A DNA stretch of 64,000 bases from the NCBI GenBank assembly GCA_964017195.1, contig OZ024894.1:1054501-1118500 (forward strand). The letters run 5' to 3'. The position numbers and the translations under genes were made by a program. Source of the stretch: Siderastrea radians (Eukaryota > Cnidaria > Anthozoa > Scleractinia > Rhizangiidae). The notes under the pieces are model-generated. The model was not told the origin of the DNA. It saw only the letters and a program-made list of their open reading frames with translations, and did no database searches. This document shows positions 23,385 to 35,389 of this stretch, one piece after another; position 1 is the stretch's first letter; each line of letters opens with the position of its first letter.

Positions 23385-26300
23385 ATGGAATGTACGTATA
23401 ACATTCTCATTTCAGATTTGACGGTTTGATCCCATGGGATTAATAATGAAAGAGAGAAAACGTTCCTAAACCACTGTTTATACTGGAAAATAACATAGCT
23501 AATAAAAAAGTTTTGGTTTCAAAGGATGTGCGTATATTTATACCTTGCCTGCCAACAGTAATTACAAGCTAAAAATATAAACTCAAAATCATTTGGTAAT
23601 GGGGAATCTGTGTTTCTTAGCTACAAGTGGCAGTACAACTATGCTTATTTATTTATTTACATACTTGTTTGCAGCTCTCTCACCTTCCGACAGAATTTTT
23701 TTTTTTTTATTAATTTAAGTTCCTACCATTGACGTCGGTGTTGTATCTCTTAGGGAAAAACTTTGGCTACGATATTTACAAGGAACTGAAAGGAGAAGAA
23801 GAATTCAACAGAAAGATGAAGGAAGCAAATACGGTAGGGAAAAGTGATTTATAACTGGCATATGAGTGAACGCAGAAGAGCAAGAAAACCTATTTATACA
23901 AACGACACTGATCAAACGAAAAAAGAATGCTTATTCTGAAGAACATTTAATTTTTACGATATTGAACAGTGATTGAATTGAAATCCAAGCAACTGCCAAG
24001 GCTTGATCTTGTTTGCACTTTAAAGCTAGACGGAAAAATGATAGCTTGGCTAGATAAATGTATAATATTTTTTAAGACGTTCTTCAAAAACATTAAAAGG
24101 AACGTTAATTAAGCTGAAGTGAAATTCAAAGAATTGCGAAAAGGTATTTAGAAACGAGCGTGTGTAAGAGAGATATCTGAAGTTCAATACACGCACTTGC
24201 AAAACAAAAGCAAACACCTCTGCTAACTATTGTATTAAACTAGAGTTTCTGGCGATAAGCACGACGCTTAAGCGGGAAGTTTAGCGTTCGTTTTCGATTG
24301 GCCTCGGAATAAAAATACGAAAAATTTTAGTCCTGTGTATTCGCAACCCAAAACAAGGCCAGTCCACCAGACCTAATTACTTCTACGTCTCGAAAAAGTT
24401 ATATATATTTTGCAACATAGGTAAGTCAGTAGTATTGTGGGTGTTCTCGAATTTTCTGTTTAGTCATTCCAGACCCAGGCGGCGGGCAGGCGGCGGTGGT
24501 GTAGGTAACCTGCGATCAGGCTTTCTTTTTTTTCGCGGCGGAGGGAGGGCGAAAAAAAGGAAAGCCTGATACAATTACTTGTTGAATCGTCTGCCGCCCC
24601 CCAATTAAAGTGTCTGTCAACGAGAGTGTCAGCGATGCCATCAGATAAGAGTGAGCCAATCACAATTTACCGGAAGTCGCTTCGTTGGCGGGAATCAGCA
24701 GAGGCGCGAAGCGGTCACGAAGTGTGCAAACAGCTTTATGTTGCCTTTTGTTTCCCGACCAATCAGAAAAAAGTCCAGATTCTGGACTTTTTACAGACGA
24801 CTCGACAAGTAATTGTATCAGGCGTTCATTTTTCCGTTGACTACACCGCCGCGAGAAAAATAACGCCTGATCGCAGGTTATGGTGTAGGGGTAAGCGCGT
24901 TCGAGTGTCGTGATTCCATGGCTGGTTCTAATTATGCGCACTGACAAACATTCGTTTACATCACTTCATAACTGTTTTACTTTTGATTTGCCCGAAAAAA
25001 TAAAATGATTGAATTGTGATAAAAAATTATCTCGATTTTGAGCCGACGGCAGTACTGCATTAAATTGACGTTGGAAGGAAAGATAGTCTCCGTATCGGGC
25101 GGCGAAGCGAGACTGCCCAATACAGAATATATCTTCTTCTGGCTAGTTAATAATATATCATGCCTGATGCGTCAATAAAGCCGAAATGCACTGTCCTAAG
25201 GGAGGACCATTAGAAACGTTATGGGGGGAGGCGGGCACATATTTAAAAAAATCATGCAAGAGGAAATTGAGAGAAAAAAGTCATGCACAGCGAGTAGCCC
25301 AAAATCCCCCCGCCGCCGCTAACTTTTCTAATGGTCCGTCCCTAAGGTAAAAAAGGGAAGCTATAAACAGACTCTCTTAATAATGCCAAATCATCCTTTT
25401 TGCTGAATTCTCAACATATTTACTTTAAAATACGTGTAATTTCTACGGTTTCAGATTCCGCCGAGCAGTATATTTGATGAAGTCAATCTTCGTATCGCAA
25501 AGGAGAAAATCAAATTTCTTTTTGGTGCTGCTGCGATGCTAACTGGTAAGCGGCCTACTCATCCAGTTGGAATTGGAGTCCAGGGCATCGCGACAGTAGT
25601 AGCTTCTCCCCAGTTCCCTAAATGCGAGTTTTTCACTCCAGCCCGGTCTTTCTCTGTTTGTCTTCGTCATTCGACTTTGAAGGCTATCGACGATGCGGGG
25701 TTAAATTTCTTGAGTGCCTCTATAAGATTTGCAGACAGTGACGCTGAAAGTACCTTAGACCTTCTCATGTCGACAGGAAGATCCTCTGTCTTCTGGAATG
25801 TGCAGAGTATCTATGATGCGCTCGAAGCTACCCGCAGTGGCAACTTGAAAGAGTATTATCTAAAAAGCCCTCTCCTGTAAGTATATATCTTTTTGATATA
25901 CTGATCAATATTTTTTCTGAACAGCAGCCATCTTGGATCCGCCATCTTTTATTTCTTGAGTTTCCCCCCAAATCAGAAAATCGTCAAAGAAACTTCAAAT
26001 TCCGCCACCAATGACGTGTCATACCAAATTGTTAACAGAAAAGTTTAGTAACATTTGCTTGGGAATTAAAAAGGTTGGAAGTTTTCGTGAGCACATTGAA
26101 TTCCTCCGGATCTCAAATCCTTTGATAAGGTTACATAAAAATAAGAAAAGATCAGATATTATAATTAGACATCGTTCATTCAACGAAGATCAGCAGTCAG
26201 CCTGCTACCATGCCAACCACCTACTATTTTCTTGTCGAAGTTTGTACCGGTAGCAAGTTTGCAGAGATCGAAACTGTACGTTCCCGGAACAGATTGCATT

Positions 26301-29300
26301 CGTGTAAGTGTTTTCCTGTAAGTTTGCATCCTGTAAGTTTGGGCGTGACTTTAGCCTTAACATAGTAGTAAAGGGATGAAGTCACAAAAAATTCTCCGGG
26401 AATTACCAACTTGGGCTACTGTTCTAAAACTACCAGTCAAAATATAGCCTACCAGAAATTGGGTGTAATAAAACCACACAATATTAAGATAGGGGTTCTA
26501 TGACAGTAAGAACACTACTATACAAATTAAAAGTCTCTTATTTTTCACTGGTCCTTGATGAACCAGAGCTATAAATGGAAAATTATGGAACGTTCAAATC
26601 GCCCCCCCAAGCCCCCCAAAAAGTTTGTATTAACATGATATTTTGCACTTATTGAAATTAACGGTACCAAAAATGTGATAAACAGATTTTTAGGGCTCGA
26701 ACAGAAAATTCGGAAATGATGTCGATAACACCACACTCTTAATCACAGAAACCATGTTCACTCAAGAGTTTCCTTTATCGTTGTTGTCGGGATAAATCTA
26801 GGTTAAACTACATTGGAAATAAATTAAACATAGATCGCTCCCGTAAATGTGTTTCCCCTTTTCGATATTTTTTCTCTTAAAACTTTAGCCTTGCCGGTAA
26901 CATTGAGGGTTTGCGCCGTGCACCATCATCTTTTTACGACCAGCAGTATTACTCAGAAATTATCCATGATTTCAAAGCACTTGATGGCGTCAAACGTTAC
27001 GTCAGATTCCGGCTGATTCCCGCTGACGGGTCCTTGGAGACAGGTTTGCTGTCAGAAGAAGATCAGAGGAAATGTTGGTAAGGACAAGTACGGCTAAAGC
27101 CCCGGCTAAACGATCAAACATTTTCGTCCAACATCGTGTTTGTCACACGAAACTTTCGGTGGCTAAACGGACAAACAATGTTTGACCAAACATCGGACAA
27201 TGGAAAACCATTTAAATGCAAATTTCAGAGAGGTGGATAAACAGGAAAACATGTTCGTCCAAGACGATGTTGCGCAAAAATGTTTGGTTGTTTAGCCGGG
27301 ACTTAACGATCTCAGATATTGCTCGCACATAAATGGATAACGGGGCAGTTTTCATAGACATCACGAAATACGTTTGTTCACCAGAAAACGTAGCATTATA
27401 AGTCAGTTAGAAAGAAGTGATAGCTTAAAATTGTTTGTTCTATCTATTTCACTTACCAAATCTATACGATACTAAACTAGCTCTTAAATATTATATATCA
27501 TGCTTTATCCCCTCATATTTTTTGTTGACGACCAGATCACTCGTCCGCTTAGCCTGTGTGCAGACGTCTCCTATTTCTTTTGCTCCACGCGTGAAGTAAA
27601 GGAAATAGGAGACGTCTGCGCGCAGGGTATCGTCCCTTCAGTAGCTAATTTTCATGAACAACCACTGAAATCCTCGTGCAAATTTAGGAAACAATTACAC
27701 GTGGCTTGCGTTTGCACAACCGTTTCTCGTTCTTCCAAACGTCTTCACCTGTTTCTAAAATCCTAGAATGGATGAACACGAAAAATGTGTCCCATTTCTT
27801 GAATTATATACTCACTTTTCACTTGATGACTTCCTTATTTCTTTGGCATTTCCAAATAAACATTTCATGTAGATTACCTTTCTCTAGGGAACAAGGAAGA
27901 TTGCCGTCAGAAACTAGAAGCAAAGATTATTTGAAGAAAGAGTTCAAAGAGAGGCTTGCTCGTGGACCAGTGAAATACAAACTTCAGTTGACTCTGCACG
28001 AACCCCGCCCAGACGATCTGCCAGAAATTCTGAATATTGCGAGATACTGGAACGAGGCCAGTCATCCTTGGTTGGACTTGGCTGACGTCACATTAGCGAC
28101 GCTTCTTGCCCCAGATGTTACAGAACAATTTCGTTTCAATGCTGGCAATCTTTCATCTTGCCTTGCCTTTCTACCGCCTCGTTCTATTTACCATTCTAAC
28201 TGTATAGCTCACATAAGAAAGGAAGTGTACGCAAGGACGCAGAAAATTCGATCACTCAGGGGATCACGCCAAGTTGCAGATGACTTGACCACGTACTTTA
28301 TCAGCGTGGAGACTGGAAGCCAGTCTAGAGCTGGAACCGATGCAAGCATTTCCTTGTCGCTGACAGGTAAACTTGTCACGTGATTCCCTTATAAATATTT
28401 TCTTGCTTGCCATAATGAATGGCCAACAGCATGTCAATAAGTTTAATTATGGGTGTAAATTCCTAGGTCATTTAGTAACCGCTACCTTACCCTAAGAGCC
28501 ACCTGGTCATCTTCTCTCCATTTTCAAGATTAAAAAAGGACACGTTTGATATGTTACTTTCTGTTCTTTTGCAGCGTGTCAATTAGCATTTTCTTGCAAA
28601 ATATGTTGACAGTTAATTGTAGGAGACAGATGACTTTCATTTCTGCGCAACGGCCCTTTTCATGCTAGAGCCACATTTCCGTCTGAGACGAAGTTGGGTC
28701 TTGTGGTTTACGTGCATAAGGACGGGCACAGGACGGATTATGGGTCCAGAGAAACGCTCTATATCGACTTTCGTCTATATCGACTAAGCTGATGCAAGTA
28801 AAATCTGTCTTGCGGCCGTTTTCTTGCAAACAAAACTACTTGAAGCATAGCAGGGCAAACTGCATGTAAGGGCTTTTGCACACGTCGTCCCAGACGGGTA
28901 CTAATCTTTACCAATCAATTATCAGGAACCAAAGCGAAAACAGAGAAGATTCCTCTCAGCTCTTGGTGCAATGACTTCCAAGCAGGGCAAACGGATGAGT
29001 ACACAGTGCAGGCGATGGATGTTGGAGAGCTACTCATGATCCAGCTTCACAACGATGGAAGTTGCAGGTGGTACAAGAATCCTGATTGGTTCGTTAACAA
29101 GGTCACAGTGGCAAGCTCCAAGCATGAGAAACCTTTTGAGTTTCCTTGTTATCGCTGGGTTGTGTCCGATATGATTGTTTATCAAGGAACAGGTATTTCT
29201 ATTTGCTTAGTTTTTGGGGAAACTAAAATTTCTGACTAAACCATAAACCAATAAACTAAACCGTGGCTTTGGTCACGCCTAGGCTTGCATTCTTAGGCCG

Positions 29301-32300
29301 ATGTACCCAAGAGAAGAGCTTCAACAGGCATTTTCAGTCAGATCTCCTTGTTGACTCAAGACAATAACGCGTTTCTCTGTAATAAAACTGATTTCATTCC
29401 CAAAACCAATGTCTTTTCATATAACACTGTTGGCAACGTTTTTCCATTTCACACTTAAGTTGGACAGCAAGTGGGTGGCAGAGGTGGGGGTAGGGGATTG
29501 GATTAACGTTTGATAGGATGATACGTTTTGATTTTTGTACTGGAGAGGTTTTTCTTTAGTTTGTTGGTTATTGATTTTTTGGCAAATACGCGTTCGCATA
29601 GTTTATTTCTTTCCGCAGAAAAGAATGCAACACGGAAATTTACTTTCTGGAGGGGTATTTGCATTTTTTATAGCAAGTCCCACTTGCAATAAAACTCTAA
29701 TACCTTTTGCAGCAATGCTTCCATTTCAAGACCAACCGGAAGCCATCAGAGCTCAGCGAGTTCTCGAGGTGCAACAACGTAAAGAGGAATACCTCTGGGG
29801 CCAACTTCCTCCTGGCGTCGTTGATTTGCCAGGTTTTATTCACGCCCCGAAACACGATGACCTCCCTAAAGATTCACAATTTTCGGATGAGGCATCGCGG
29901 TCTTTTCACCAAGGCCGTCTTAAGGGAGCTGTTAATCTTGGCCTGTGCTATCTACTCACCCTCTTCGACAGCTGGGAGAACTTGGATAGCTTCCAGAAGA
30001 TCTTTACCGGCTGGACAGATGATGTGCCAAAAATATCTCAGAATGACCTATGGATGGAGGACAGATTGTTTGGTTACCAGTTCCTCAATGGTTGTAATCC
30101 ATGCATCATCGAACAGTGCAACGAATTGCCGAGTAATTTCCCTGTTACAAACGATATAGTCAAAAATGTTCTCGATCGAGGAATGACACTGATGGAAGAA
30201 GTCAAGGTGAGAAAATGCCGTCGTGTTTATCATAACATTTTTTCTTGTTTTGGCCAAATTAGAGACACTTAGCAACGCGACGGCAATGCCTAGGAATAAA
30301 TTCACGTTTGTTTAATTGAAGTCCTTATTATGCCAACTAGTTCAGTTTGGCCGTCAAGAATTGCCGTACTATGAAGGAACTAAATTTGCAAGAACAGCGT
30401 TCAAGTTAACAATGAGAGAGACAAATTAAATTCATCTTCCTGTGCTCGCATTATCCATATGAAATTTGTCACTTCACTTGGTGCTGCGCAGACAACGCCA
30501 CCGAAATGTACCAAATCATAGAACTCTCGTGCAGAGCTATTGCTTTGATAATTGTGTTCTAACATTCTCGTTGCAGTCACCGTCGTGGATGTTTCAGGTT
30601 CCCATTTGACTAGGTCACTAACATCAGTCGCTTTCAGGACATCTCTCACCCAGACGATCATCATATGCAATTTTTATGGACTTCTTTTATTTTTTTTTCC
30701 AATTCAAATTAAACGCATTACGCCGGTATGGTATGGTATGGTATGGTATGGTATGGTATGGTATGGTATGGTATGGTATGGTATGGTATGGTATGGTATG
30801 GTAAGGCAAGGCAGGCATGGCATGGCATGGCATGGCATGGCATGGTATGGCATGGCATGGCATGGCATGGCCTGGCCTGGCCTGGCCTGGCATGGCATGG
30901 CATGGCATGGCATGGCATGGCATGGCATGATATGGTATCGTGTGGTGTGGTGTGGCGTGGTATGGTCTGGTATGGTATGGTATGGTATGGTGTGATTCGG
31001 CACGGCACGGTATGGTATCGTATGGTATTGGTATTGTATGGTGTGGCATGGTTTAATACGGTACGGTACGGCACAGTACGGTTTGGTACGGTGTGGTGTG
31101 GTATGGTCTGGTCTGGGCTCCTTGTATGGTATGGCATGCGTGGCATCACATGGACCATTATTGTCTGGTGTGATGTGGCATGGAAATATGCCTTTATACT
31201 ATTATAAAATTGGCGTTCGTTGTAAAATATCAGAATTAATAAGCTATACTATTACTTGTCGATCTATGTTTATTGGTGAGGACAATTGCAGTTTGATTCA
31301 CTCTTGTGTTTTTATGATCAGGTATGTTATAATTAATTGCATGATTAATGTCCACTTTATATTTCCACCAGGCGGGACACGTTTACATTGTTGACTACAA
31401 GGAGCTCGAGGGTATCAAACGCAGTGGAGAGGAAGGCGATTCCAAGTTCAGAGGTTATGCAGCAGAGCCTATTTGCTTATTTTACGTCAAGAGCTCCGGG
31501 GACCTGGTGCCTATTGCCATTCAGCTGTTCCAGCAGGCGAGTGACACCAACCCAATATGGACTCCTAACGATTCTCAGTTTGATTGGCTGCTGGCAAAGA
31601 TGTGGTTTCGTAATGCCGACCACCAAGTACATCAGGTACAAGATAATTTTACATAAGCTCTATCAGAAGCAACTGATTAGTACAGGGAATTTCGGAGATA
31701 TTGATAACATGTGTTATTAATTTTCAACTCAATTATTGAATTTCTATCTTTGTCACTGGCTCATCACACACAAGTTAGCAGCGGATAACCACGCCTTTTT
31801 CTTTATAAGGCATGACAAGTGCTGCGGCGTTCAAAAGTTTTCTTGTCGAAGCAAAAGTTTTGTCGGAAAATATACCAAAAATTAAGCAATGATCACCGAG
31901 GTAGGGAATTTAATAAGCCAATTATTCCATCCTCGAAGGGTGGATATGAGGTAGCTATAACCAACTCCGCACTACACGCCTTGTTGGTTATTTTATATCA
32001 CCCCATATCCAACCGCGTTCGTGTTATAATTCTTAAATATTGCAGTTGTAAAATTCACTGCAACTTTTGAATTTCCTGACGTTCTCACTTAGCGAAATCG
32101 GAGCTCCTGGTGAAATAGGCTATTTTTATGAGATCTCTGGCCCATGAAACGTACAAGAAAAATGTGCATTCAACTGTCTCAGCACTCATTTAGGCGAAAT
32201 TGTTACAATAGGTGATTCAACTTCAAGGAAACTAGTAATGTGTACTCTCTGTTAATTACAACAGATCATGTGTTTTTCCTGTACTTATAGATGGGTATCC

Positions 32301-34376
32301 ACTTAATGAAGACTCATTTGTTGATGGAAGCATTTGCTGTTGCCTCATGGCGCCAGCTGCCGTCCATCCATCCTGTCTTCCAACTCCTGTTTCCTCATCT
32401 TCGTTCCGTGATGGCTATTAACACTATTGGTAGGAACGAGTTGATTGCAAAAGGAGGGATTGTTGACAAGACCCTGAGCGTTGGTGGCGGAGGCCATATT
32501 CAGCTGCTGGAAAAGACTTACAAGAACTTCAAGTTCGAGATGCTCTCTTTGCCTGACACGTTGAAGAAGAGAGGAGTGGATGATACCGAGAAACTGCCAA
32601 ACTATTATTACAGGTTATTTCGGAAAAGTGTCACTGCTACTTCAGAGCAACATATATGGTCTCTGTACCCTATCTGAGATCAAACTCCTAAAATCCTTCC
32701 CCGTTTTCAGTCTAAAACGGCACAAACTTCAAAACCTTTGGGGCCGTAAATACAAAGATTGTAATTGTAAGAAGGCATTTTCCCTCCCTGTCCAGATATT
32801 AATCCTAATAAGGAAATAGATCCAAACAAACTCCTGAAGGAATTGCCGAAAAGTTTGGAGCTCATGACGAATGGATCTTAAATCTTTTACTTTTCAGGGA
32901 TGACGGACTTCGTTTATGGAATGCCATCGCCGATTTTATCGGAGAATTCATCAGCATTTTCTATCAGTCAGACGATGATGTTTCCAAAGATAACGAGTTG
33001 CAGTCTTGGGTGATGGACATTCATGAAAATGGCTTCCCCGTAAGAGAAGGAGATGTCGATCACGAGTTTCCCAAAAGCCTTCAAGCACGTGACCAGCTTG
33101 TTCACATGCTGACCTGTGTGGTCTTCGGGTGCTCATGTCAACACGCAGCCGTGAATTTTCCTCAGATGGAAATCACAGCCTTCGTTCCAAACATTCCACC
33201 TGTGATGCGCCGTCCTCCACCCACCAAAAAAAATGAGGCAACTTTGAAGAGCATCATGGATACGCTGCCTAACAAGAGTCAAGCTGGTTGGCATATTGCG
33301 ACTGTGTACACTCTGACGAGGATAGCGGAAGATGAGGTCCATAACAGTATTAAAAATGATAGTTGTTCAGAGGGGGGTGAAGGGGGGGGGGGTGGGTGGG
33401 AAGGGCAAGAGCAGTTAGACAGAAATGTGGTCCTTCATTCATCCCTCAACTGACTTGCAGAAAAAGTCACTTTCACCCTTCCGGCGGGGACCTTACTGTA
33501 TTTTACAAACAAACAAGGAGGTTGGTTTCTAAAGAAACTGTGGTGCTGCGTAGGTGGGGACGTGAAACCAAAAAATTTGGATTTATCAACTAAGTTGATA
33601 AGGTAGATTGGCCACCGTAAACAGATTGAAAGCTGACGTTACCCCACCTGGCTGGAAAAAATACAAAAATCAGATCACCTGAAAAGAATAGCACCATGCT
33701 TCTAGCTCAGCTGGTTTGAGAAAGGAGGATAGTTGAATGTCATGGAGGATTTCTGATTAATTGCCGAATATTTCCATAGATTTGGGGGTGATCATTGGAA
33801 CGTTTCCGAGCATTTTCCAAACTTTCAAGCTGTCGTTTCGATCGTCAGCTTTTGAATTTCTTGACGGTGGCCAAATTTACCTTAACACTTCCTCTGTTAA
33901 ACCCAAACTTTCTTGTTTCACTTGCAGCGACAGAGCACAAAAGTTTCTTTAGAAACTAAGCCCGTTATTTACTGGTTGGGGAAAAATTGTCAGCTAGCTG
34001 GCAGCGAAATATCTTTTCGGACATGGAATCTGCAATAGTTCAACAAACAATTAGTTCCTCCTTAAAACAACCCTTTTTAGAGATTTAGATCGTCTTATCC
34101 TCCTGGGTTACTACGTTGACACAACGGCCTTCCACGGCGCAAGCTGGAACGTGTTACCACGTAGAAAGTTAAGTTTTTCCTACTTTTCTTTCGCAGCGTT
34201 TCATTGGTGACTATTCCCAGAGCTTGCTGATTGGTGAAGCTGTGGAAGGTGCTATTTCTCGTTTCCAGTCTTCCCTCCAGAAGATCTCTGATGCGATCAA
34301 AGAACGCAATGCTTATTTGGAATTTCCTTACGAATACTTGCTGCCAGAGAGAGTGCCAAACAGCATCGCAATTTAA
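23385..34376 (+). CDS. Allene oxide synthase-lipoxygenase fusion protein
   Basis: A natural fusion. The C-terminal lipoxygenase oxygenates a polyunsaturated fatty acid, arachidonate in corals, and the N-terminal catalase-like haem domain turns the hydroperoxide into an allene oxide. Coding exons: 23385-23391, 23754-23833, 25455-25876, 26889-27077, 27888-28366, 28926-29192, 29713-30206, 31372-31635, 32291-32613, 32898-33336 and 34197-34376. Frames join exactly to give 1047 aa, against about 1066 in the Plexaura homomalla enzyme. Haem domain (~1-365): distal Thr64-His65 kept (RPTHPVG), proximal ligand Tyr347 in RKEVY kept, but Ser135 stands where the distal Asn is expected (LLMSTG). PLAT domain ~370-485. 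Lipoxygenase: iron ligands His733 and His738 (HQMGIH, across an exon junction), His924 and Asn928 (CQHAAVN) and C-terminal Ile1047. Gly781 in NTIGR is the residue that marks R-stereospecific lipoxygenases. Start: ATG in GCAAAATGG, then a two-codon exon. No signal peptide. The catalase-related hydroperoxide lyases of soft corals share this architecture, so the haem-domain product is not certain. Confidence 0.95.
24475..24930 (+). mobile_element. tRNA-like SINE head split by a MITE
   Basis: Removing 24,506-24,880 and one copy of its 9-bp duplication joins GGCGGTGGTGTAGG to GGTAAGCGCGTTCGAGTGTC and GATTCCATGGCTGGTTC. The result resembles the GGTGGTGTAGTGGTTAGAGCG head of the SINE at 56,315. The B box is weak. 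It lies in intron 2 of the lipoxygenase gene. Confidence 0.5.
24506..24880. mobile_element. 375-bp MULE-like MITE, 9-bp target duplication
   Basis: Both ends read TAACCTGCGATCAGGC in inverted orientation, perfect over 16 bp. The arms continue imperfectly for about 90 bp through CGCGGCGG and GCCTGATACAATTACTTGT. The flanks are a perfect 9-bp duplication TGGTGTAGG (24,497-24,505 and 24,881-24,889). No coding capacity. It lies in intron 2 of the lipoxygenase gene. Confidence 0.9.
25200..25342. mobile_element. 143-bp Harbinger-like MITE
   Basis: Terminal inverted repeat GGG(A)GGACCATTAGAAA / TTTCTAATGGTCCGTCCC with TAA on both sides (25,197-25,199 and 25,343-25,345). A TAA target duplication and GGG termini fit PIF/Harbinger. 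It lies in intron 2 of the lipoxygenase gene, about 110 bp before exon 3. Confidence 0.75.
27100..27302. mobile_element. MITE in lipoxygenase intron 4
   Basis: CCCCGGCTAAACGATCAAAC at the left and GTTTGGTTGTTTAGCCGGGA at the right are inverted copies, and CATTTT lies just inside each. It begins 22 bp after the exon 4 donor. The target duplication is not clear. Confidence 0.7.
27550..27629. repeat. Foldback repeat, GCAGACGTCTCC type
   Basis: GTGTGCAGACGTCTCCTATT and its inverted copy flank a short loop (CTCCACGCGTGAAG). A shorter relative is at 62,464-62,535. The piece could form a long hairpin in the pre-mRNA of intron 4. Confidence 0.75.
30723..31160. repeat. TATGG pentanucleotide microsatellite, ~440 bp
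   Basis: An almost pure GGTAT run (30,726-30,802) passes into GGCAT, GGCCT and GGTGT variants. It has no stop codons for long stretches, so several 100-160 codon ORFs of Met-Val-Trp-Tyr or Pro-Tyr-His-Thr repeats appear on both strands; these are artefacts. It lies in intron 7 of the lipoxygenase gene. Confidence 0.95.
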
Positions 34377-34443
34377 GCTTAGCTTGAAGACGAATTGTTA
34401 TAGATTTGTGGGGTAACGGATTAGTTTGGTTTTTTACTTTTAA

Positions 34444-34745
34444 GGGGCTCTCTCACCTATCTTTAGGATTACTTTAAAAACGACCTAAAAGAGATATTGT
34501 AATTAGAGGAAGCACAAAAATACGGGGCCAGTTCGCTGAAAATCACTCTAACAGTTTTCTGAAAGTACAATTAAGTGTTTTTGGCTGCGGGATCGCTAGA
34601 ATGGAAATTGATTGCAACTGAAAATCGTTCGCTTTCTTTCTCTTGATGTTTTGAAAGCATTTTGTGCACGAGAAAAAAGTATTTAATTTGAATTTCAGCA
34701 CATTTTGTTACCCAAAAACGTGAAAATCCACGTGACATAGCCCCT
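34444..34745. mobile_element. TTAA-flanked MITE, copy 1
   Basis: Ends GGGGCTCTCTCACC and GTGACATAGCCCCT with TTAA on each side (34,440-34,443 and 34,746-34,749). It starts 68 bp after the lipoxygenase stop codon. TTAA duplications are typical of piggyBac and Kolobok elements. Confidence 0.65.
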
Positions 34746-35000
34746 TTAAGTTACTTTTAAGGATTTGGCTGTATAGTGGAGGCACATTTGGATGCGTTGA
34801 CGAATGATGTCCTCCATTATTTACAAAGCCTTTTTTTTTTTCCAAAACCTGACGTTAAATCCCTGATCGTCGTTTTGAATGGGGTAACCTGTCGACTGGT
34901 AAAATGCAACATACTAAAATTCTCCGAAGCTAAGCCTTCCAATTATCAAGTATGCCTTGAAGTTTCGCTTAGTTTTAAGTTCACATGGAATTACTTTTAA

Positions 35001-35385
35001 AGGGACTATGTCACGCTATTTTAGTATCTTTTTTCAAAAGCTAAAAAGAGTCTTTGCTTCAATTGAATTCCAAAAATAAGGGTCTACCTTTGTTATTAAA
35101 GACTTTCTTACGCTACTGAAACTGCTTCCTGTCGTCTGTTGCTACCGTTGGCAAGGATGGAAATGGATTGAAACTTGAAAAAATTGGGCCAATTTTTTCA
35201 CGTTTTGATGCTATATTATCAAAAATCAGCAAAAAAAATTGTTATGGTTAGCTCTCCCTGATAAAATTCATTTGATATCTTTCTCACAGTTTTACAGGAA
35301 CACTTAATGTTTGAGTACAGGCTCTAGGTAATGGTTTTAGCACAGAATTGACCTAAAATAGCGAAATCCTCGTGACATAGCCCCT
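35001..35385. mobile_element. TTAA-flanked MITE, copy 2
   Basis: Ends AGGGACTATGTCACGCTATT and ATAGCGAAATCCTCGTGACA followed by TAGCCCCT, with TTAA at 34,997-35,000 and 35,386-35,389. Same family as 34,444-34,745 and related to 48,606-48,969. Confidence 0.8.
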
Positions 35386-35389
35386 TTAA

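Noticed and set aside
25455..28366. Ordinary catalase.
   Set aside because: The domain is short, keeps Thr before the distal His as in allene oxide synthase, and is fused in frame to PLAT and lipoxygenase domains.
30552..31207. Several 100-160 codon ORFs on both strands.
   Set aside because: They are translations of the TATGG pentanucleotide run.
23754..34376. Retroviral or LTR elements within the gene region.
   Set aside because: No reverse transcriptase, integrase or LTR pair was seen anywhere in the window.
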